Assembly (NCBI GenBank): GCA_020630805.1
Contig: JAHDIM010000013.1
Location: 1 to 35,836 of the forward strand
From: Anaerolineales bacterium
GTDB taxonomy: Bacteria; Chloroflexota; Anaerolineae; Anaerolineales; UBA6668
Length of the DNA stretch: 35,836 bases
Reading direction: 5' to 3'
The position numbers were made by a program, and so were the translations under genes. Positions within the stretch are counted from its first letter, which is position 1. Each line of letters starts with the position of its first letter. The notes under the pieces were generated by a model. The model was not told the DNA's origin, ran no database searches, and worked only from the letters and a program-made list of their open reading frames with translations. Below, piece by piece: positions 8,054 to 19,597 of this stretch.

Positions 8054-8137
8054 TTAATAATTGAAACTGATGTAGCTACACCGAACGCTTTAGTTGCCCA
8101 ACTCATTAGCCTGTTGGAGTTCCTTGGCATTATATAA
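8054..8137 (+). pseudogene. Decayed copy of the cysNC 3' end
   Basis: This stretch copies 6597-6680 at about 90% identity and ends in TAA where the parent has TGA. It is joined directly to the racemase fragment. Compared with the parental order, 3,672 bases (2925-6596 equivalent) are missing at the joint near 8053/8054. It has no start codon or upstream domain, so it is a relic. Confidence 0.9.
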
Positions 8138-8143
8138 AGCGAG

Positions 8144-8182
8144 ATCCGAGAGTGACATGATGCATCATGTCACTACTCGGAT
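8144..8182. repeat. Hairpin H3 in the decayed duplicate
   Basis: The inner palindrome is perfect over 24 bases (8151-8174; half-site AGTGACATGATG). One unpaired A at 8175 precedes the outer stem ATCCGAG (8144-8150) with CTCGGAT (8176-8182). It sits where H2 sits in the parent cluster, yet its arms differ from H2 at paired positions, so pairing is kept while sequence has changed. Confidence 0.8.
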
Positions 8183-8206
8183 GTCTAATTACTATTCACA
8201 CGCCGC

Positions 8207-8239
8207 ATGCCACTCCCTCAAAGCCACATCTCATCCGCA
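8207..8239 (+). pseudogene. Remnant of the glycosyltransferase start
   Basis: Eleven codons align without gaps to the glycosyltransferase start at 6750 (parent MSRPRVVISSA, remnant MPLPQSHISSA). The distance to the parent (1,457) is the same as for the cysNC fragment. Similarity stops at about 8240, and the rest of the gene is absent. The open frame that continues from here lies opposite the gene at 8281-8727 and is not credible. Confidence 0.75.
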
Positions 8240-8280
8240 CTGGATCGGAAATTGGGAGTGCTGAATTCCCGTCTCCAGGA

Positions 8281-8727
8281 CTACGCAAATAACACGTCAA
8301 TATCAGCAGCAAGTGTTTCAGCGAAGTGGGTAACATCCGTTGTGAGTCGGTGCAAAACTACAATTGTTGCAGTGAAGTCCGAGCCAGCGAGCGGAACACC
8401 CGCCATATTTCTCACTGCGCCAATCGCGGGGTCATATTCCCACAACGTCACTCTGAGATTTCCTTGCGCCGGTAAATCAAATGCAATGTTGCCATCGCCA
8501 TCACGTTTCTGACCATACTCAATTTCTTTTTCAGTCAATAACGCAACCAACGTACTTCGTACTGATTGGAGATCTTGATTCACTAACCTGCGCAATGCAG
8601 GCGTACCATCTGGCGATGGCATTGGAGAAAAGAAGTTGTAGCTTCCCAGCAACTTCGCACCGATAGTTTTCAGCACGTTATCGCTTGCAGTTGGATAGTT
8701 ATATCGAGACCAATTTTCTAACGTCAT
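8281..8727 (-). CDS. Uncharacterised 148-residue protein
   Basis: I do not recognise this family. The start at 8727 (MTLENWSRYNYPTASDNV) is supported by a strong GGAGGACT about 6 bases upstream; an in-frame extension to 8766 has no such support. The protein is mixed alpha/beta in appearance, with no signal peptide, membrane helix or Cys motif. A 'SYNFFSPMPSPDGTPALRRL' segment follows a short helix. It faces the decayed duplicate and lies downstream of icd but behind that gene's terminator and a palindromic element, so it is probably its own transcription unit. The strong ribosome site argues that it is a real gene. Confidence 0.65.
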   Translation of the reverse strand: MTLENWSRYNYPTASDNVLKTIGAKLLGSYNFFSPMPSPDGTPALRRLVNQDLQSVRSTLVALLTEKEIEYGQKRDGDGNIAFDLPAQGNLRVTLWEYDPAIGAVRNMAGVPLAGSDFTATIVVLHRLTTDVTHFAETLAADIDVLFA

Positions 8728-8825
8728 AGCAGTCCTCCATGTAATGATGTCTTCAATATAAGCCACAATTTACACAATGACTATCTTGCTTTTCAAGATA
8801 GGTACAGCCGTGCCATGACTTATGT

Positions 8826-8961
8826 AAAACCAGAAAAATTTCAAAAATAAATTAGCTACCCTACACTTTTCATCAAACTACGAATTTACTCGTATTACGA
8901 CGAGCTGCTCAGTGAAACTGTAGGGTACCTAGAAAATAAACTTGAAGGTAAATCTGGTTTT
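8826..8961. repeat. 136-bp quasi-palindromic element (MITE-like)
   Basis: The ends are AAAACCAGA (8826-8834) and TCTGGTTTT (8953-8961). The inner arms TAGCTACCCTACA (8853-8865) and TGTAGGGTACCTA (8919-8931) match at 12 of 13 positions. The bases between the outer and inner arms are also partly complementary. The centre (8866-8918) has no open frame. It lies in the 331-base gap 8767-9097, which otherwise holds only the icd terminator. No clear target duplication was found. Confidence 0.6.
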
Positions 8962-9042
8962 TCCTGAAGGTTTCGCAAACAAACGTCGTATTTGTTTCTG
9001 AGTTTTTGTTGCGACACACTTAGCAACATTGATGTTAAGACA

Positions 9043-9068
9043 AAACGGGATCACTATGGATCCCGTTT
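9043..9068 (-). terminator. Intrinsic terminator after icd
   Basis: AAACGGGATC (9043-9052) pairs with GATCCCGTTT (9059-9068) around a 6-base loop. Read on the minus strand, the stem is followed by TTTTGTCTT. It lies 30 bases past the icd stop. Confidence 0.8.
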
Positions 9069-9097
9069 CATTATCAAATAAGCGTATCGCTTGCTAA

Positions 9098-11334
<2,237 letters not shown>

Positions 11335-11379
11335 GTGTATAAAAGTTTGCTTTATTTTACTTGGTTTTAGTGGTGTTGG

Positions 11380-11405
11380 AATGGTCGTGTCATGTCACTA
11401 CCATT
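11380..11405. repeat. Hairpin H4 upstream of icd
   Basis: AATGGT-c-GTG (11380-11389) pairs with CAC-t-ACCATT (11396-11405) around a TCATGT loop. It is the shortest member of the H1-H3 family and keeps the GTGTCATGTCAC-like core with unrelated outer arms. Confidence 0.55.
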
Positions 11406-11428
11406 ACCGTCTACGAGCCCTTAACACA

Positions 11429-11455
11429 AAAGGGGCACTGCTTAGGTGCCCCTTT
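11429..11455 (-). terminator. Intrinsic terminator after argG
   Basis: AAAGGGGCAC (11429-11438) pairs with GTGCCCCTTT (11446-11455). On the minus strand the stem is followed by TTTTGTGTT, 16 bases past the argG stop. Confidence 0.85.
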
Positions 11456-11470
11456 CAAATGTCTAACGCG

Positions 11471-13520
<2,050 letters not shown>

Positions 13521-13563
13521 AAATTTGTTTTGATTAGTTTTTGGTTGATGTCACTTAGCAAAG

Positions 13564-15579
13564 TCAATTTGCTGGCACTACACAGCGAAAGCCAATGTAA
13601 TCTGTTCGATCAGTTGGTAGCCAGCCATTGCGATTGCTGCTGCGGACTTCTTCAATTCGAAAATAAAATGATCCGCCACGTACAATTCGAAAGTTTCCCT
13701 TTGTCGGACCAGTTGGATTGATTTTGGGGGACCGTTGATAATAAGTCCCGTCTTGCCAGTCAGCAGTGAGTTCGGCAACATTTCCTGCCATATCAAACAC
13801 ACCGTACTGGCTTGAGCCTTCAGGAAAACTCCCAATTGGCGCAGCACGGGTATAACCGTCGTTGATGGCGTCGTTGGCCCAATTCCGTTCACAGTTAGTG
13901 TCACAGACATTGGCTTTGGCTGCGTCGTAAATATTCCCCCATGGATACAACGAAGCCGTCTCACCACGGGCTGCTTTTTCCCACTGTGCCTCCGTGGGTA
14001 AATCGCCGCCACGCCACTGACAGTAGGCGGCGGCACCATACCAAGTCATCCCAACTGCGGGCATATTGATAAAGCCCTCTTCCCGACTCCATTGGCCGTC
14101 TTCAATCTTGACACCATCCCAGACGGCAATCTCATCGACCCATGTTTTACCGTCCTCTTCAAAATTCCCGACTTCGTTTAGGAAAATGGCAAATTGTTCG
14201 TTGGTGACCTCGAATTTATCTATGAAATACGGGTCCAACGTAACAGTATGTACTGGTTGTTCATCTGCATCTCCAATAGTGCTACCCATCACAAAATCAC
14301 CTTGTGGAATGTAGACCATTTCATGACCTTTTACATCCACCACGGTCTGGGTCAGCGCAGTCGCCCCAGTGGCTGTCAACAGTTCGGGATCGATCTCTGG
14401 CGTTAATTGCTGACCGATTAAAATTCCGAGTCCAACCAAAACACTGGCATATAACAGATGCAAACCAAAGCGCACAATCGGATTTTGCATCCAGCGTCCG
14501 ATGCGGTCGACCAAAAGCAAATCTTGCTCTGGCTCGCTAGGAAGCGGGTCTGCACTAAAGTCTTGTTCAATTGTGGCTGCAGACGCAATTTCCGGTAAAG
14601 CCTCATCAATCTGCTGAGATGGATGTTCTTTCATCGGGTGCAAAGTGTCTGGAAGCGCATCTTCTGTAGGCTTCGGAGGTGCAAGCTTTACTTTTTTCTT
14701 AACAACGCTGGGCATAGAGAACTCAGCATCAGCGTCATCTCTCCGATGGCCAGTAGCGCGCTCGCGCTGAACGCTAACAACGGCCTTTGCAAAGTCTGAA
14801 AAGCTTGCATATCTGTCAGCAGGATCTTTCGCAAGCGCAGTCTGAAAAACGGCATTCAGACCGGCGGGTAAGGCAGGCAGTAAAGTTTCAATGTTAGGCA
14901 CCGCTTTCTTGCGATGTTGCCGGCGTAAGCCGCGCGTTGAATTTGCTGAAAATGGAGCACTCTTTGTCAAACACGCCCAGAGCACGCATCCTAAAGAATA
15001 AATGTCACTGCGTAGCGATGGTTGTTGAGTCGCGTCGAAAAGCTCCGGTGCGCAATAACGGGGATCGACCAGATCACTGATTTTTTGGACATCAGGGCGA
15101 AAGATTTTGAGAATAGGTTGAAATCCAAAATCAGCCAGAGTGGCCTTATTTTCTGTGGTGAATAGGATGTTGTTCGGCTTCAGGTCACCGTGCGAAATTC
15201 CCAAGGCATGGGCATAATCAAGCGCGACAGCCAATCGTTGTAATAAGTCGGTTGTCTTATCCAAACTCAATGGCGCGGCGGCAAGCTTGTCAGTCAATGC
15301 ACCGTGCGGCATGTAGGTAGCAACAATATATGGTTTGCCTTCCCACAACCCAAAGTCGGTAATGTTTGAGACAGCGTCCAACGTAAGCCCCGCCATTTTA
15401 CGGGCATGGGTTCGAAATTGATCGTATTGAGGAGAGGTCTCTGAAATGATTTCAGGGAGTACTTTCAACGCGACCGAACGATTGAGGTGCGTATCACGCG
15501 CGAGGTAAACCGTCGCAAATGACTTCTCATCGCGACCAAGCTTGTGGATTATTTCGTAACGGTTATTGACCTTGCTCAT
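13564..15579 (-). CDS. Ser/Thr protein kinase fused to a transmembrane segment and a sulfatase-modifying (FGE/SUMF1-like) domain
   Basis: A 671-residue protein. The kinase domain (about 8-275) has Lys39 in VALKVL, HGDLKPNN with Asp132, DFG at 150-152 and YCAPELFD. The glycine loop is degenerate (LGRDEKSFATVYLARD instead of GxGxxG). An acidic, Pro-rich linker leads to one membrane helix at about 365-388 (FGLHLLYASVLVGLGILIG). A C-terminal FGE-like domain follows from about 415: MVYIPQGDFVMGSTIGDADE, EVTNEQFAIFLN, LPTEAQWEKAARG, FDMAGNVAELTADW and FRIVRGGSFYF. The layout suggests a cytoplasmic kinase and an outside FGE-like domain, which in such fusions may bind ligand and not modify sulfatases. 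It starts 12 bases after the M20 gene, so the two are co-transcribed. Confidence 0.9.
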   Translation of the reverse strand: MSKVNNRYEIIHKLGRDEKSFATVYLARDTHLNRSVALKVLPEIISETSPQYDQFRTHARKMAGLTLDAVSNITDFGLWEGKPYIVATYMPHGALTDKLAAAPLSLDKTTDLLQRLAVALDYAHALGISHGDLKPNNILFTTENKATLADFGFQPILKIFRPDVQKISDLVDPRYCAPELFDATQQPSLRSDIYSLGCVLWACLTKSAPFSANSTRGLRRQHRKKAVPNIETLLPALPAGLNAVFQTALAKDPADRYASFSDFAKAVVSVQRERATGHRRDDADAEFSMPSVVKKKVKLAPPKPTEDALPDTLHPMKEHPSQQIDEALPEIASAATIEQDFSADPLPSEPEQDLLLVDRIGRWMQNPIVRFGLHLLYASVLVGLGILIGQQLTPEIDPELLTATGATALTQTVVDVKGHEMVYIPQGDFVMGSTIGDADEQPVHTVTLDPYFIDKFEVTNEQFAIFLNEVGNFEEDGKTWVDEIAVWDGVKIEDGQWSREEGFINMPAVGMTWYGAAAYCQWRGGDLPTEAQWEKAARGETASLYPWGNIYDAAKANVCDTNCERNWANDAINDGYTRAAPIGSFPEGSSQYGVFDMAGNVAELTADWQDGTYYQRSPKINPTGPTKGNFRIVRGGSFYFRIEEVRSSNRNGWLPTDRTDYIGFRCVVPAN

Positions 15580-15591
15580 GCGTTGTGTTTG

Positions 15592-16872
15592 CTACGGTTC
15601 GATGATGTCGCAAAACCGCAAAATAGTGACAACTAAAACCTCAGTAAAGGTCTTGAGCTCATTAAGTGGCACAAATTCATCATCCTGATGCGCCATCCTA
15701 ACATCGCCGGGACCAAACAAGACCGAGGGAATTCCACCCTGATTGATGAGTAGACGCATGTCAGTTCCAGCAGGAATGCCACGCAGACCAGCGTCAATAT
15801 CTGTCACAGCGCGAAACGCATCTTGCGTGGCGTGCACAATTGGGGCATCGAGTGGAATTTCAGCAGGGTCAAACGTTCCACCCCACCACTCTAAAATTGG
15901 AGGATTTTCTCGCAACCAAGCATCTTCACTAGCGACACTGTTGAGCATTGTCTCAAATTCAGCCATGGCATCCAGCGGGTCTTCACCGACCTTGATGCCA
16001 TAACGCCCTTCCAACGTAAACACTTCCATTACGGTAGATGGCCAACTGCCCCCAAAGGCTTTACCAACACAAATTGGATAGGGCACGTCAAAGTCTGCAA
16101 ACATTGGATGATCAACGTCTGCATTTCGCGTTTTCTCTAATGCCAGTAGGGCCTGGTAAATATTTAGAAATTTCGTCAGTGGATCAACACCTTCATGGCG
16201 TAGTGCACCATGAGCAGCCTTACCCGGAATTTTGATGCGAAAGTTGTAAGATCCAGCTTGGGCAGGTGTGATATTCAGTTCTGTTGGCTCCATCACAATA
16301 CAGGCGTCAGCTGTTATGCCGTATTCAATGGCCGCCAGCGTACCGCTACCACCATCTTCTTCCCCAAAGACTGGCTCAAGGAGCACACTACCTTTCAACT
16401 CAACCCCAGAGTCCACAATCGCTTTGATGGCCGCCATCGCACAGCAGATCGCACCTTTCATGTCACAGGTTCCACGACCGTAGACACGGTCATTATCCGG
16501 ATCTAGCGTCAGCCCCCAAGGATCTACTGTCCAGCGGTCTGGATTTCCAACAGGAACTACATCTGTATGCCCGTTTAGCAGTAGTGTTTTTCCAGTGGTC
16601 CCCCCCATCCGTCCGATGGTACCAATCATTGTGTCGCGGGGAACTTCGGCAGAGTAGGCCAAATTTTGCGACAATTGCTGCATGTCAACCGACCATTGAT
16701 TGACTTCCATGCCCACAGACTGCATGAGAGCTGCCGCCGTTCGTTGGGCTTCATTTTCAGCAGGAGACCCATCTATGCTCTGAACGCGAACTAACGTGTC
16801 CAACATTTGCAGCAGATTGTCGTAATCCAGATGGTCAATTACAGTTTGTTCTAAGGCAGAAAGCTGTGGCAT
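15592..16872 (-). CDS. M20 family metallo-deacylase (ArgE/DapE-like)
   Basis: A 426-residue di-zinc amidohydrolase. The ligand and catalytic segments are visible in order: GHTDVVPVG with His102, GRGTCDMKG, EEDGGSG, VMEPTEL and HQDDE near the C-terminus, with a dimerisation domain between. M20 enzymes of this group remove acyl groups from amino acids such as N-acetylornithine or succinyl-diaminopimelate, or cut small peptides. The nearby argG favours an amino-acid substrate but is weak evidence. It is the first gene of a minus-strand operon with the kinase-FGE gene. It has no Shine-Dalgarno but has a well-placed TAGAAT just before the ATG. Confidence 0.9.
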   Translation of the reverse strand: MPQLSALEQTVIDHLDYDNLLQMLDTLVRVQSIDGSPAENEAQRTAAALMQSVGMEVNQWSVDMQQLSQNLAYSAEVPRDTMIGTIGRMGGTTGKTLLLNGHTDVVPVGNPDRWTVDPWGLTLDPDNDRVYGRGTCDMKGAICCAMAAIKAIVDSGVELKGSVLLEPVFGEEDGGSGTLAAIEYGITADACIVMEPTELNITPAQAGSYNFRIKIPGKAAHGALRHEGVDPLTKFLNIYQALLALEKTRNADVDHPMFADFDVPYPICVGKAFGGSWPSTVMEVFTLEGRYGIKVGEDPLDAMAEFETMLNSVASEDAWLRENPPILEWWGGTFDPAEIPLDAPIVHATQDAFRAVTDIDAGLRGIPAGTDMRLLINQGGIPSVLFGPGDVRMAHQDDEFVPLNELKTFTEVLVVTILRFCDIIEP

Positions 16873-16878
16873 TTGTCT

Positions 16879-16884
16879 ATTCTA
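16879..16884 (-). promoter_or_regulatory. -10-like hexamer next to the M20 gene start
   Basis: On the minus strand, TAGAAT lies exactly 6 bases before the ATG, the geometry seen for leaderless genes. The -35 is not recognisable. Confidence 0.4.
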
Positions 16885-16972
16885 AACTGTAAATAGCAAC
16901 TACGAGGCGGGTTCCTAACGTTACTTCGTAAGTTCTAGAAAGAACGCAATAAAAATCAAACCCAACCAACTT

Positions 16973-17001
16973 TTGAGAAGAATGGAAAGTTGCGTTAAAA
17001 T
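16973..17001 (+). promoter_or_regulatory. Sigma-70-type promoter for flavodoxin
   Basis: TTGAGA (16973-16978), a 17-base spacer and TAAAAT (16996-17001) make a good promoter. The expected start near 17008 would leave a leader of about 27 bases before the ATG at 17035. Confidence 0.55.
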
Positions 17002-17002
17002 A

Positions 17003-17018
17003 TGTGAAACAAATCACA
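17003..17018. promoter_or_regulatory. CRP/FNR-family operator in the flavodoxin leader
   Basis: TGTGA-AACAAA-TCACA is a perfect TGTGA-N6-TCACA palindrome, the CRP consensus half-sites. It covers the predicted transcription start, which suits repression or roadblock more than activation. The regulator itself is not in the window. Confidence 0.5.
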
Positions 17019-17034
17019 ACCTATAAAAACGACT

Positions 17035-17556
17035 ATGAAAATTGGAATTTTTTACGGCTCGGAAACGGGCAACACTGAAATGAATATCAAGCGTGTCAAA
17101 GATGCCCTTGATGGCCGCTTTCCTGACTTGACTGAGCTACACGATATCCGAAAAGTTCCAGTCACCAAAATGAAAGACTACAAGCGCGTTATTGTGGGCT
17201 GCCCAACGTGGAACGTTGGTGAGTTGCAGTCTGACTGGGCTGACAAGTATGACGATATTGACGAAGTCGATTTGAGCGGGATCAAGATCGCAATGCTTGG
17301 CTGCGGTGACCAATCTGGTTATCCAAACAACTTCTGTGACGCGATTGGCTTGTTAGGCTTGAAGTTCGAAGAAAAAGGTGCAGAGTTGGTTGCATTCACC
17401 GACGCTGGCCCATACGACTTTGATGAGTCCATGGGGTCAGACGACGGAATGTTCCTAGGTCTAGCGTTAGACGAAGATAACGAACCAGACAAGAGCGAAG
17501 ATCGCATTGCAGAATGGATTGATACACTCGCTGAAGACTTTGAGCTAGCGAGCTAG
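17035..17556 (+). CDS. fldA: Flavodoxin, long-chain
   Basis: A 173-residue FMN electron carrier. The phosphate-binding loop GSETGNT is at 8-14. The two flavin-stacking loops are PTWNVGELQSDW with Trp59 and GCGDQSGYPNNF with Tyr96. The inserted strand of long-chain flavodoxins is present (FTDAGPYDFDESMGSDDGMF). It replaces ferredoxin as a low-potential donor, often under iron limitation or oxidative stress. It is monocistronic: its own promoter and CRP-like site lie upstream and a terminator lies 22 bases downstream. No Shine-Dalgarno is seen. Confidence 0.95.
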   Translation: MKIGIFYGSETGNTEMNIKRVKDALDGRFPDLTELHDIRKVPVTKMKDYKRVIVGCPTWNVGELQSDWADKYDDIDEVDLSGIKIAMLGCGDQSGYPNNFCDAIGLLGLKFEEKGAELVAFTDAGPYDFDESMGSDDGMFLGLALDEDNEPDKSEDRIAEWIDTLAEDFELAS

Positions 17557-17577
17557 TCCAGACGTCCAAATTAAAAC

Positions 17578-17612
17578 AAAAAGCCGTGGCAATAGTGCAC
17601 ACGGCTTTTTTG
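17578..17612 (+). terminator. Intrinsic terminator after flavodoxin
   Basis: AAGCCGTG pairs with CACGGCTT (17600-17607) and is followed by TTTTTTG-type bases. It is preceded by A-residues, so it may work in both directions. Confidence 0.85.
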
Positions 17613-17618
17613 ATTCCT

Positions 17619-17654
17619 TTTTGTAGCGCCACCCCGCAGGGTGGCGCTACAAAA
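17619..17654. terminator. Second hairpin between convergent flavodoxin and ABC permease genes
   Basis: TTTTGTAGCGCCACC (17619-17633) pairs exactly with 17640-17654, around a 6-base centre. On the minus strand it follows the permease stop by about 9 bases and ends in TACAAAAAGG, so it lacks a strong T-run in that direction. The GC-rich stem resembles a dispersed repeat as much as a terminator. Confidence 0.6.
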
Positions 17655-17662
17655 GCTGTTTA

Positions 17663-18598
17663 TTACACATGCTGCTTCGCGCGTGGATCACTTGTATTGC
17701 GACGTTCAATGTACCGAATAAAACGTGTCAGCGAAATTGTCAACAGCAAGTACAAGAAGGTCAGCATGGTATACGTTAAGAAAAACTGGAACGAACTTGC
17801 TGAGTGCAAACGCGCCGATTGAGTCATATCGCGCACACCAAGTACAGACACGAGCGCAGAATCTTTGATCATTGCCACAAAGTCGTTACCATAGGCTGGT
17901 GCCATGCGACGCAGCGCTTGCGGTAGCACAATATGGCGCAGCGTCTGCCAACGCGTCATCCCAACTGCGCTTGACGCTTCCCATTGCCCACGTTCAACTG
18001 ACTCAATCCCAGCACGCACAATTTCAGCTGAAAAAGCGCCATAGCCAATCCCAAGGCCAATAATCCCGCGCCAAATATCTGGAAAGTCGCGCGTTGAAAG
18101 ACCGGCCAGCCGTTCCCCAAAGCCACCGCCCATATTCGCCATCATCCACTCACCAACCGCATTCAACCCAGAAATTGACATCGGGAGCAATGCAAATGCG
18201 ATGTATGCCAACAACACCAACATTGGAATCCCGCGAACAATTTCTACGTAAAACGTAGCGATGTTATACAAAAATTTGTTTTCAGAGACGCGCCCAAGGC
18301 CGACAAAAATACCAATAAGGATAGCTAACAGATAGGCAGTAATACAAACCGTCAGCGTAATTGTGATGCCTTTAAACGCAATCCCGCCAAGACCGAGTTC
18401 ACGGATGTCATCTGGATTTGTCCCAACCAAGAACCAAAATGCATTGGCCGCATCATCCCGCGTCGCGACGACGTATATACCGTAAATCGCAAGACCTATG
18501 GCTGCAATTAGCCACCATGGTAAGTCAGCTAGACGCGAACTACCTGGCGCAAGACGAGAATCACCGTCATGCGATTTTGAAAGATCAGAAGTTGTCAT
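17663..18598 (-). CDS. Amino-acid ABC transporter permease (HisM/GlnP family)
   Basis: A 311-residue membrane protein. A first helix (LPWWLIAAIGLAIYGIYVVA) is followed by the standard five-helix permease core starting near 'GGIAFKGITITLTVCITAYL'. The EAA loop that contacts the ATPase reads SAVGMTRWQTLRHIVLPQAL. Such permeases move polar or basic amino acids with a periplasmic binding protein and a GlnQ-type ATPase. Neither partner, nor a second permease, is found in the window, so it must team with genes elsewhere or be a homodimer. ATG 18598, with AAGG upstream, is preferred over a TTG at 18622. Confidence 0.9.
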   Translation of the reverse strand: MTTSDLSKSHDGDSRLAPGSSRLADLPWWLIAAIGLAIYGIYVVATRDDAANAFWFLVGTNPDDIRELGLGGIAFKGITITLTVCITAYLLAILIGIFVGLGRVSENKFLYNIATFYVEIVRGIPMLVLLAYIAFALLPMSISGLNAVGEWMMANMGGGFGERLAGLSTRDFPDIWRGIIGLGIGYGAFSAEIVRAGIESVERGQWEASSAVGMTRWQTLRHIVLPQALRRMAPAYGNDFVAMIKDSALVSVLGVRDMTQSARLHSASSFQFFLTYTMLTFLYLLLTISLTRFIRYIERRNTSDPRAKQHV

Positions 18599-18691
18599 AT
18601 GTTGTTGCCTTAGTGTGGACAAAGAAGCTTGACGTAAAGGTTTGCGCCAAGTCGGTGTATTTTAACAGACTTACAACGTTAGGGGAAAGTT

Positions 18692-19597
18692 TTATGCTGG
18701 CTGCGGTTGTTGCTTGCGTCGGAATTCGGCCGCGAGTAGCGCCGACACTAAAATCAATCCTGCGCCAATCCATTCGGGGCCACGCAGTCGTTCTGACAAA
18801 AACAACATGGACCAAATCACAGTCAGGACCGTTTCTACGGGCGTAATGAGTGCCATTTGGCCACTACCAATTTTGTTGATCGCGAAATATGTTAACAGCC
18901 GCGCCACCAACGTAAGCAGAATTATCTGATACACAATCACAAGATATCCGCGCGTTCCAGCCACGTACGTTGGCGCTCCAAATGCTAGCCATATAAAGAA
19001 CACAACAATTGCGGCGCCCATCATCATGAGGCTTGTGATCGCGACAACGTTGTTGTCAGACAAATACCACTGTACCGTGACAACATGAACGGCATACATG
19101 GAAGCCGCTAGCGCCACTAACCCTACACCGCGCATATCAATCGTTCCGCTGACGCCTAGCAGAAAATACAACCCGATAAAAACGAGCGTCAACCGGACAA
19201 TACGTTTTGTCGTGAACGCTTCCCCAGCAAATGCCAACAAAATTAGCGTAATTGCGGGATAGAGGGCAATCCCCAACACAGATGTCAGGCCAGCGTCAAT
19301 AAATTGCAATGCGCCATAAAAGGCAGAGATCGTGATGCCGTTGGTGCCACCTGAAAGTAAGCAAACCCACAAGGCTTTGCGGTCAATGTCAGCCTCCTCT
19401 GCGCGCGGGTTGGCATATGACGTAAAAAAATAGATACAAGCAAAAATCACTCCAGCGCCAATAAAGCGAAATGCAGAGAGCGTCAATGGATGCATACCAT
19501 CCTGAATGACACTCCGCGCAATTGGCGTATTCGTGCTAAAAATGATGATCGAGCTCAGTGCAGCTAGCCAGCCCGTTGAAAAGACAGAGGATCTCAT
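18692..19597 (-). CDS. DMT superfamily transporter (EamA domains)
   Basis: A 301-residue protein with about ten hydrophobic helices in two EamA repeats. The second repeat ends with the typical ITPVETVLTVIWSMLFLSER / WIGAGLILVSALLAA pattern. Members export amino acids or other metabolites. Its start codon overlaps the stop of the ArgE-like gene (TAATG), so the two are translationally coupled. That suggests transport of a substrate or product of that deacylase, such as an amino acid. Confidence 0.9.
   Translation of the reverse strand: MRSSVFSTGWLAALSSIIIFSTNTPIARSVIQDGMHPLTLSAFRFIGAGVIFACIYFFTSYANPRAEEADIDRKALWVCLLSGGTNGITISAFYGALQFIDAGLTSVLGIALYPAITLILLAFAGEAFTTKRIVRLTLVFIGLYFLLGVSGTIDMRGVGLVALAASMYAVHVVTVQWYLSDNNVVAITSLMMMGAAIVVFFIWLAFGAPTYVAGTRGYLVIVYQIILLTLVARLLTYFAINKIGSGQMALITPVETVLTVIWSMLFLSERLRGPEWIGAGLILVSALLAAEFRRKQQPQPA

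Noticed and set aside
7690-8064. 124-codon plus-strand frame crossing from the glycosyltransferase into the duplicate
   Set aside because: It is out of frame with the glycosyltransferase and reads the racemase fragment in a wrong frame.
3818-8182. Hairpins H1-H3 as intrinsic terminators or a known riboswitch
   Set aside because: No T-tract follows any of them, they sit inside an apparent operon, and they do not fit a riboswitch architecture I know.
8207-8512. 101-codon plus-strand frame beginning at the glycosyltransferase remnant
   Set aside because: Only the first 11 codons resemble the parent gene. The rest is opposite the better-supported minus-strand gene with a strong ribosome site.
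8866-8918. Small gene inside the 8826-8961 palindrome
   Set aside because: The centre is short, has no ribosome site and no open frame of useful length.
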